NCBI GenBank assembly: GCA_964277385.1
Contig: OZ195520.1
Location: 372,001-436,000 of the forward strand
Source of the DNA: WRAU01 sp964277385
Lineage (GTDB): Bacteria > Pseudomonadota > Alphaproteobacteria > WRAU01 > Hepatincolaceae
Direction of reading: 5' to 3'
Length of the DNA stretch: 64,000 nt
Under the pieces are notes generated by a model. It saw only the letters and a list, made by a program, of their open reading frames with translations, did no database searches and was not told where the DNA came from. The position numbers were made by a program, and so were the translations under genes. This document shows, piece after piece, positions 58,299 to 64,000 of the stretch (within the stretch, counting starts at the first letter, position 1; each line of letters begins with the position of its first letter).

Positions 58299-58304
58299 AA
58301 TTGT

Positions 58305-58405
58305 TGTAAAGGTACAGTTTATAACGGGAATGATTACCAAGTATTGTGAGTAGAAATAAAGTGGGAATACACGGTATTAGGCGGGAAAGTACTATAAAAT
58401 TCCCG
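58305..58405 (+). repeat. Left end of the Mu-like element with repeated transposase-site-like boxes
   Basis: It contains three direct CGGGAA/TGGGAA boxes and one inverted TTCCCG box. About 140 bases from this end align with the relic at 37586, which shows that the boxes belong to the element. Confidence 0.65.
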
Positions 58406-58450
58406 TTATTTATGTACCTAAATTAACTTTTACACAAAAGCTAAGTAAAC

Positions 58451-58481
58451 AGGCACTTTCAAGCAAAGTGTGTGTTTTTTT
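58451..58481 (+). terminator. Terminator in the Mu-like left end
   Basis: CACTTT pairs with AAAGTG around CAAGC, followed by TGTGTTTTTTT. It corresponds to the hairpin at 37714 in the other copy. Confidence 0.6.
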
Positions 58482-58560
58482 GTAAAAAAGAAATGCCCCT
58501 AGTTTTAACTAGATTTTCTAATCTTTTTTAATAAAATTAGAAAGAGTAGATCGTTTTGAT

Positions 58561-59088
58561 ATGGGAAAGATATATGTATTTGATGAACAGAATGTATTTA
58601 TATGTGAGGCATTGAATTACGAATTGTTAGGAACAGATAAACAAGAATTTATAGAGCAAAGCAAAGCAATACAGAAGTCAATTGTTAGGGAGGTAAAACA
58701 AAGAACTAAGAGATTAATAAATAAATCTAAAGGAAGATTAGATTACTTAGAGCCAATCCAAATAGATATAGAAGAAGCAATTTATGAAGCAAAGAAAAAG
58801 GACAAAATAAAAGGGAAAGAAATAAAAGAAGTAGTAGATGAAGGAGAAGTAAGATATCAGAGATTTAGAGTATTAGAAATGCGAATAGCGAAGGGAGAGA
58901 TAATAGAGGAAGGAGAAATAAAGAAATTGAGGAAGTATCAAAACTCAGGAGAGTATGTAAGTAAAAAGGACAGAGATATAAATTTAGAAGAGTTTAGAAG
59001 TAAGCAATTAAAAGAATTTGATGAAAACTTTGAATGTAGAAATATTGGCAGAACTATCAGAGATATTTTATTGCATTGCAAATATTAA
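58561..59088 (+). pseudogene. C-terminal fragment of a MuA-type transposase
   Basis: A 175-residue frame beginning GKIYVFDEQNVFICEALNYE, which is the beta-barrel (Mu-C) domain near the end of MuA-like transposases. It is followed by a Lys/Glu-rich helix (TDKQEFIEQSKAIQKS..REVKQRTK) typical of the MuA tail. The DNA-binding and DDE catalytic domains are missing, so it cannot transpose by itself. It runs in an overlapping frame into a tail-gene fragment, suggesting that a deletion joined the two. Confidence 0.75.
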
Positions 59089-59521
59089 AGACAACTATTT
59101 GGTGTTTATTTCTAAAGAAAATACAAAAGAATTAGAAATAGATATAGAAAATATTTTAAGTGTAACTAAACAAGATGATTCAAGTAAATATTATGATGGA
59201 GTAATATATAATTATTGGAATATAAAAGAAGGGAAACTAGAAAATATAAAGCTAGGAGAAGAACCTTATTTAATTTTAGAATCATCAGTAGATGAAAGTA
59301 TTAGAAATAGTTATATAAATTCTAAATATAAAGAAATTCAAGAAAAACAGTATATAAACATAAGTTTAAAACAAGGCAATCAAAATTTACAAGCAGGATT
59401 TAGTTTTACTCTTAACAGTACAGAGCAATATAGCCAGTTTAATGGTAAATACAGAATAGAAAAAGTTACACATAAGTATAACAATACTTATTTTACATTA
59501 GTTTTAGCGGTAAAAATATAA
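59018..59521 (+). pseudogene. C-terminal fragment of phage tail protein D (late-control D family)
   Basis: Residues from about 10 on (LAELSEIFYCIANIKDNYLV, then SSKYYDGVIYNYW, LKQGNQNLQAGFSFTLNS and FNGKYRIEKVTHKYNN) match the second half of gpD-like baseplate/tail proteins of Mu- and P2-like phages. The first half is absent. It starts within the transposase fragment in another frame, the mark of an internal deletion. It is too short to work as a tail hub. Confidence 0.65.
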
Positions 59522-59583
59522 CTTAGCTAAAATAAATAACGAGCTTCTTGAAAGCCTAATTTGTCATAATAAAAGGAGAACAC

Positions 59584-60451
59584 ATGACAATATACTTAGG
59601 CAATCAAGAAGTTTTATTTAAAAACATTCAAGACAATTCAATAGATGCAATAATAACCGACCCACCGTACGGTTTAAAATGGGATCATAAAATTGAGACG
59701 CATTTTAACTTTGCAAATTTTATCCACAATTCATATAGGGTACTTAAAGACAATGGTTTCATTGTTTACTTTGGACAAGAACCAACTATAAGTGTTTGGA
59801 ATACTTTAGCACAAGAAAAATTCCACTATCTAGAAGAAATAATATGGTATAAAAGGGGTAATTCAGCACCTTATCATTATCCATTAAGAGTACATGAAAA
59901 GATAATGATATTCACAAAAGGCAAGGGTAAATTAAACAAGGCAACAGTAGATTGGGAACATGAAAAAGAGGAAATTATTGATTATATTACAAAAGAAACA
60001 GTTTTAAGAGCGATGTCAGAGATAAAAAAATTATTAAAGACTAGTAATAAATATAGAAGAATTAAGGGCAGTAGCAAATGATGTATCACAATAAATAACA
60101 AAAGAAAAATCTAAGGTTAATGATGATATCTATAAAATACCTAAATATCGTATACCAAGACATGTTTATCTTTTTAATCAAAAGAAAATAACAACACTAT
60201 GGGGTTGCCGTCCACATAATCATCAAGGCTATAATAAAGAAGAGTTTAATGTTAAGCATCCAACGGTTAAACCAATACAAATAATGGAAAGACTACTTGA
60301 GATGACAACAAGTGAAAATCAAATAGTGCTAGATCCATTTATGGGGTCAGGGACAACAGGAATAGCATGTAATAAGCTTAATAGAAAGTTTATAGGCTTT
60401 GAATTATTAGAAGAATACTATAAAATATCTAAACATAGATTAGCAAGCTAA
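59584..60451 (+). pseudogene. Frameshifted phage DNA methyltransferase (beta-class amino-methyltransferase)
   Basis: The first frame (59584-60081, AAGGAG before its ATG) carries motif IV DPPYGLKWD early and stops at TGA. The continuation lies in the next frame: ELRAVANDVSQ (from about 60059), an in-frame TAA at 60092-60094, then KVNDDIYK, IPRHVYLF, HPTVKPIQIMERL and the SAM motif DPFMGSGTTGIA, ending at 60451. The order motif IV before motif I is that of beta-class N6-A/N4-C methyltransferases. With one frameshift and one stop it is inactive. Phages of this type often carry such genes near the right end. Confidence 0.85.
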
Positions 60452-60458
60452 AATAAAA

Positions 60459-60484
60459 AGAGGTAATACCAAAATATTACCTCT
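60459..60484 (+). terminator. Terminator of the methyltransferase pseudogene
   Basis: AGAGGTAATA pairs perfectly with TATTACCTCT around a six-base loop, eight bases after the stop. The T-run is absent, so strength is moderate. Confidence 0.6.
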
Positions 60485-60530
60485 AAAACTTTAAGCTTGA
60501 CAAACAAAATAATCTAAAATTCAAAAACCA

Positions 60531-60577
60531 TTCCCGCTATTTATTTCTCAAATTCCCGTTTAATCTGTCCCGCTACA
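60531..60577 (-). repeat. Right end of the Mu-like element
   Basis: Three TTCCCG/GTCCCG boxes occur within 45 bases and the end is ...CTACA. It aligns with 38041-38087 of the relic (shared CTCAAATT, TTTAAT, C.CTACA), which supports it as a true element end. Confidence 0.65.
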
Positions 60578-60839
60578 TTTTTATTAAATTATTGTGATAA
60601 AATAATTAATATATAATAAAAAGTATAATAAATAAAATTTATAGAGTAGTATTTTTATTTAAATTCTAAGTCAATAAATCTATAACCAATGATTCATATT
60701 GGAAATAACTAATTTATAAAGAGAGAGTGACAAATAAATCATCTCTATGCTGTTCAATAAGTTTGTTTGCACTATACAGTTATTTTATACTAATCAAAAA
60801 ATGGTAATAAAATAGATTCTTTTAAAGTATTAGTAAATC

Positions 60840-62204
60840 TTAGCTAAATAAAGAATATAATACACTACCAACTACAACAAGGGGTACAATAAAAACAGTT
60901 ATGAAAAACCAAGCATTAAAGAACTTAAAAGATAGAATTCCGTTGTTTGTTAATTCTTTTTTTATATCTTTTTTTGAAATACCAACAGCCAAAGTTAAAA
61001 TAATTAATAATATACCAACAATTAAAATATTATCTAGTATAGGTCCAGAAATTAAACTAAATAAATCTAAACCAAATATTTTAAAATCACTCCACATATT
61101 TAAAGATAAGCACATAATACTATTAGAAATAAAAGAATATAAAGTAATAATTATAATAGCTTTTTTTCTTGTAGTGTTAAATATTTTCACAATATAAGGA
61201 ATTCCTGTTTCAACAATGGCAATTGTGGATGTAAAAGCAGCTATAGCAATAAGCAAAAAGAATATAGATGCAAATATGCTACCGAACTGAATTTTAGAAA
61301 ACACCATAGGTAAAGTTAAAAATGTTAATCCTGGACCTGAACTCATATCAAAACCAAAAGATACAACAGCAGGAATAATCAAAACTGATGCAAAAATACC
61401 AACAATAGTTCCCATTAATACAGTAGATGTAGCTGAAGTAGTTAAATTATAGTCCTTATTAGTATGAGAAGCAAAAACAATCATGCTGGCTAAACCAATA
61501 GATAAAGAAAACAATGCTTGTCCTAGTGCTGGTATAATAGCAGAAGGTAGTTTCTCAATATCAAATGTAAAAATATAAGATAAACCATCAATAGCATTAT
61601 CTAATGTGAGTATTTTTACTATTAATAATATTAATAAAGCAAACAATATAGGTAAGAATATGAAATTTATTTTTTCCACACCCTCAGCTAATCCTTTTAA
61701 ATTAACAATAACAGTAACAAAAGTTACTAAAGCTGAAAATAAAATTAAAATTAAAGGACTAGCTAAAAAATTTTCAAAAATACCTTGATAGTATTCGGTG
61801 GTACTAGCACTAGAGTACTCAATATTCCCTAAAAAAGATTGAATAGTATAGAAGAATGTCCATCCTGATACTACAAAGTAAAAACTAATTAACACAAAAG
61901 TAATTAGTAAATTGAAATACATACTTTTACTGAAAAAATTAGCATATTTTAATTTACTTTTTATATTATCCATATATGGACTCCCTAGATATCGCCCAAT
62001 AATAAATTCAGATAACATAACAGATAGACCGATAAATAAAGCAAAGAATAAGTATGTAAAAATAAATGTTCCCCCACCATGTTGTGCAACAAGATACGGG
62101 AAACGCCATATGTTTCCAATTCCTACAGCAGCTCCTGCTGCTACAAATATAAATCCTAATTTAGACAAAACAGTCTTGCCTTTATCCGTCGTATCTGTTT
62201 TCAT
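60840..62204 (-). CDS. Sodium-dependent symporter of the NSS (neurotransmitter:sodium symporter) family
   Basis: An inner-membrane importer with the LeuT fold that takes up amino acids or amines with Na+. The start at 62204 is chosen because GAGGT precedes this ATG; an ATG four codons upstream overlaps that site. About 454 residues with eleven to twelve membrane helices. The first helix carries the family signature GAAVGIGNIWRFPYL with the Na+-site residues, and ALGQALFSLSIG marks TM6. The substrate is not decided by sequence. It is separate from its neighbours. Amino-acid import fits the glutamate dehydrogenase elsewhere in the window. Confidence 0.92.
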   Translation of the reverse strand: MKTDTTDKGKTVLSKLGFIFVAAGAAVGIGNIWRFPYLVAQHGGGTFIFTYLFFALFIGLSVMLSEFIIGRYLGSPYMDNIKSKLKYANFFSKSMYFNLLITFVLISFYFVVSGWTFFYTIQSFLGNIEYSSASTTEYYQGIFENFLASPLILILFSALVTFVTVIVNLKGLAEGVEKINFIFLPILFALLILLIVKILTLDNAIDGLSYIFTFDIEKLPSAIIPALGQALFSLSIGLASMIVFASHTNKDYNLTTSATSTVLMGTIVGIFASVLIIPAVVSFGFDMSSGPGLTFLTLPMVFSKIQFGSIFASIFFLLIAIAAFTSTIAIVETGIPYIVKIFNTTRKKAIIIITLYSFISNSIMCLSLNMWSDFKIFGLDLFSLISGPILDNILIVGILLIILTLAVGISKKDIKKELTNNGILSFKFFNAWFFITVFIVPLVVVGSVLYSLFS

Positions 62205-62411
62205 TAAATACCTCATAAGTTAAATGATATATAAAATATACAATCTAAATTTTGTATAAGAGAGAATTGTATATTTTTATTTATTGTGTTGTCAAATTAA
62301 AGTTTATTTATTATATAAAATATAAATCTTCTTTAGCTTTTTTTAAAATTTTTGTATAATGTTATTTAGTACTATTAAAATCATAAAATACAAAGATTTA
62401 GAGCAAAATTA

Positions 62412-63110
62412 ATGAACAAAAAAATAGTAATGTTACCAGCATTAATGTGTGATGATAGTTTATATTCACATCAAATAAAAATTTTAAGTAAATTTTGTGA
62501 TATTAAAGTTTTTACCTTTAAAGATGTAGATAATACATTAGATGCTTCTTCTATTATATTAGAAGAGCTTGGAGATAAAAAATTTCATGTAATAGGAACT
62601 TCTATGGGTGGTTACATTGCTATGGAACTAATGAGAAACACAAAAAATATAGAGAGTTTGTGTTTAGTTAATACAAATTATTATGAAGATTCAATAGAGA
62701 AAAAAGCTCAAAGATTTGCCCAAATAGAAGAAGCACAAACACTAATAGACTCTAAGTTTAGAGCAATAAATAATGATATTGCAAATAATTATTTACATAA
62801 TGTTTCTTATCAAAAAGTATATTTATTAAAAGAAATGGCAAATAATATAGGCCGTTTAGGATTTATTAATCAACAAAAACTTATTTTATCAAGAAAATCA
62901 AGTGTTGAAGATTTTCAATATTATGATATTCCTACATTGGTTGTAAGCGGGCATCAAGATGTTATTACTACTCCTGAATTGCATTTAGAAATGGTTAATA
63001 ACCTAAAAAAAGGTACCCTTGTAACTATAGATAATTGCGGTCATTTATCACCAATTGATCAACCAGAAGCCTTATCTGCTCTTTTAGAATGTTGGATTAA
63101 AAATGTATAA
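62412..63110 (+). CDS. Alpha/beta hydrolase
   Basis: A 232-residue cytosolic hydrolase with the full triad: nucleophile Ser64 in GTSMGG, Asp183 in SGHQDVITT and His211 in NCGHLSP. The N-terminus VMLPALMCDDSLY fits an esterase/MenH-like subgroup. The substrate is unknown. Its last eight bases overlap the following lipoprotein gene, so the two and recJ appear to be one tightly packed transcript. Confidence 0.87.
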   Translation: MNKKIVMLPALMCDDSLYSHQIKILSKFCDIKVFTFKDVDNTLDASSIILEELGDKKFHVIGTSMGGYIAMELMRNTKNIESLCLVNTNYYEDSIEKKAQRFAQIEEAQTLIDSKFRAINNDIANNYLHNVSYQKVYLLKEMANNIGRLGFINQQKLILSRKSSVEDFQYYDIPTLVVSGHQDVITTPELHLEMVNNLKKGTLVTIDNCGHLSPIDQPEALSALLECWIKNV

Positions 63111-63699
63111 ATATTTATTCTTTTTATTAATTTTATTGCTAGGATCTTGTTCTAAAGATCCATTATTAAAATATTTAGAGAAAGAAGAATTAAGAAAAGA
63201 ATTTAGAAAAAGTTCTAATGATAGTTGTCCACTAGGTTATCTTGATAACTCTAAAGATTTTCTTGTAGCTAGTATTTTTTTTAAAAATAATAAATCAGAT
63301 ATTTCTCAAGAAGATAAAGAAATAATAAAAAAAGTTGCTAGTATTCATAGTTATTGTCCTAAAACCATATTAATGGTTTCTCATGCAAGCCATTTAGAAT
63401 CAGAAAATGATTTATTAAAAGGAGCGAAAATATCTTTTGCAAGGATAAATAGTGTAACAAAAGAAATGCAAAATAATAAAGTATCTGGCAATTATATCAA
63501 TGTTCTTTTCTGTAGTTTTTCTAATAATCTAGTAGATGAAAATAACTATGAAAATAAAAATGCAAATTTATATAATCAAAGGGTAGATATCGTATTTTTA
63601 AATACTCCAATAGAACAATATGAATTTGGTTGTATTTCATCTAAGAAAAAAAAGATAAGTAAAAATTATGATAATATTAAATACCAAATCACTAACTGA
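63103..63699 (+). CDS. Lipoprotein with a divergent OmpA-like domain
   Basis: A 198-residue protein with a signal peptide and lipobox LGSC (Cys16). From about 50 the layout recalls an OmpA C-terminal peptidoglycan-binding domain: a SIFFKNNKSDISQEDKEII strand-helix, then SHASHLES, FARINSVTKEMQ and YNQRVDIVFL at the end (usual NRRVDI). The key OmpA residues are partly changed, so wall binding is uncertain. It overlaps the upstream hydrolase by eight bases, and recJ begins inside its last 32 bases. Confidence 0.65.
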   Translation: MYKYLFFLLILLLGSCSKDPLLKYLEKEELRKEFRKSSNDSCPLGYLDNSKDFLVASIFFKNNKSDISQEDKEIIKKVASIHSYCPKTILMVSHASHLESENDLLKGAKISFARINSVTKEMQNNKVSGNYINVLFCSFSNNLVDENNYENKNANLYNQRVDIVFLNTPIEQYEFGCISSKKKKISKNYDNIKYQITN

Positions 63700-64000
63700 A
63701 AAAACTTGGTTGAAAAAACCGATAGATACAGTAATAATCCAAAAAGTTTCCAATTTATATAAAATTGATTTTCAGCTTGCTAATATTTTATTAAATAGAG
63801 ATGTATCTATTGCAGATATTCCCTCATTTTTAGATCCTAAATTAAAACATCAAATGGAAGATCCTAATTTTCTTAAAGATATGGGTAAATTTTGTAAAAG
63901 AATTCATGAAAGCCTTATAAATAAAGAAAAAATTATAATACTAGGAGATTATGATGTAGATGGTATTACTTCATCTAGTATTTTATTTAAGTATTTGCAA
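63668..64000 (+). CDS. recJ: Single-stranded-DNA exonuclease RecJ (3' end outside window)
   Basis: A 5'-3' exonuclease for recombination and mismatch repair. The frame opens at the ATG at 63668, inside the end of the lipoprotein gene, and runs to the window edge (111 residues). It shows the RecJ N-terminal pattern: ANILLNRDV, IPSFLDP, and the first DHH-family motif GDYDVDGITSSSIL near 95-108. The remaining DHH and OB domains lie beyond the window. The 32-base overlap suggests translational coupling with the lipoprotein gene. Confidence 0.9.
   Translation, partial: MIILNTKSLTEKTWLKKPIDTVIIQKVSNLYKIDFQLANILLNRDVSIADIPSFLDPKLKHQMEDPNFLKDMGKFCKRIHESLINKEKIIILGDYDVDGITSSSILFKYLQ

Larger units (their letters stand above)
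58305..60577. mobile_element. Mu-like transposable prophage remnant (2.27 kb) with both ends
   Basis: It starts with TGTAAAGGTACAG and ends with CTGTCCCGCTACA, forming imperfect terminal inverted repeats with the TG...CA termini of MuA-type transposition. Near the left end CGGGAA-type boxes lie at 58325, 58362 and 58382 and a reversed one at 58400. Near the right end reversed boxes lie at 60531, 60553 and 60567. This is the layout of transposase-binding sites. Inside are a transposase C-terminal fragment, a tail protein D fragment and a frameshifted DNA methyltransferase, so most of the phage has been deleted. No clear 5-bp target duplication is visible (ATTGT left, TTTTT right). Confidence 0.75.

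Noticed and set aside
58561..60081. Three intact genes inside the Mu-like element
   Set aside because: The transposase lacks its catalytic domain, the tail protein lacks its first half, and the methyltransferase has a frameshift plus an internal TAA.
59584..60451. TGA read as tryptophan rescuing the methyltransferase
   Set aside because: The continuation is in a different frame and contains a TAA, and TGA ends normal genes such as dxr here.
58300..60582. Target-site duplication flanking the Mu-like element
   Set aside because: The five bases on each side (ATTGT and TTTTT) do not match, and the relic's flanks (CTTAA and ATATA) do not either.

Overview
This window is very AT-rich bacterial DNA using the standard code (TGA is a normal stop, for example at the end of dxr). 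Its gene order is alphaproteobacterial: rpsF/rpsR–DUF2232–rplI–dnaB–alr, fabD–fabG–acpP–fabF–mltG, xseB–ispA–dxs and dxr–rseP–bamA. Strong AT bias, small operons and a decayed mobile element fit a reduced, host-associated lineage such as a Rickettsiales/Holosporales-like one. That placement is inference. The cell makes peptidoglycan, fatty acids and MEP-pathway isoprenoids and has a full outer membrane (BamA, porin, OmpA-like and other lipoproteins), so it is less dependent on a host than classical Rickettsia.

Region by region: 1–4.6 kb holds carbon/nitrogen catabolism (glutamate dehydrogenase cut by the window start, acetolactate-synthase-like TPP enzyme, aldehyde dehydrogenase). 5–11.2 kb is a minus-strand cluster: an S6–S18 ribosomal protein fusion, DUF2232 membrane protein, L9, DnaB, alanine racemase, and a class D beta-lactamase joined to alr. 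11.5–16.2 kb is fatty-acid synthesis plus MltG. 16.4–25.6 kb holds tRNA nucleotidyltransferase, MlaC-like protein, IspH, ELM1-like protein, GyrA, a membrane phosphoesterase and CoaD.

25.9–37.6 kb is dominated by one 11.1-kb gene for a 3716-residue RTX-like repeat protein, preceded by a small TRL-like lipoprotein. Directly after its stop codon lies a 502-bp relic of a Mu-like transposable element, then tRNA-Lys(UUU). 38.6–41.5 kb is feoAB plus an orphan envelope protein. 42.2–44.8 kb holds a porin with a clear promoter, a methyltransferase-like protein that has lost its SAM-loop signature, and a small unknown gene. 45–57.4 kb holds aspS, xseB, ispA, dxs, an orphan secreted protein, a tandem BOF (OB-fold) periplasmic protein and dxr–rseP–bamA.

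58.3–60.6 kb is a 2.27-kb Mu-like prophage remnant whose two ends can be recognised (TG...CA termini, repeated CGGGAA boxes). It carries pieces of a MuA-type transposase, a tail protein D and a frameshifted DNA methyltransferase. The window closes with an NSS-family symporter, an alpha/beta hydrolase, an OmpA-like lipoprotein and the start of recJ, which overlaps the lipoprotein gene.

The observations most worth following are the S6–S18 fusion, the giant RTX-like protein, the two related Mu-like elements that each begin at or just after a host stop codon, and a set of four alternating complementary segments around the dnaB start that could form mutually exclusive hairpins.
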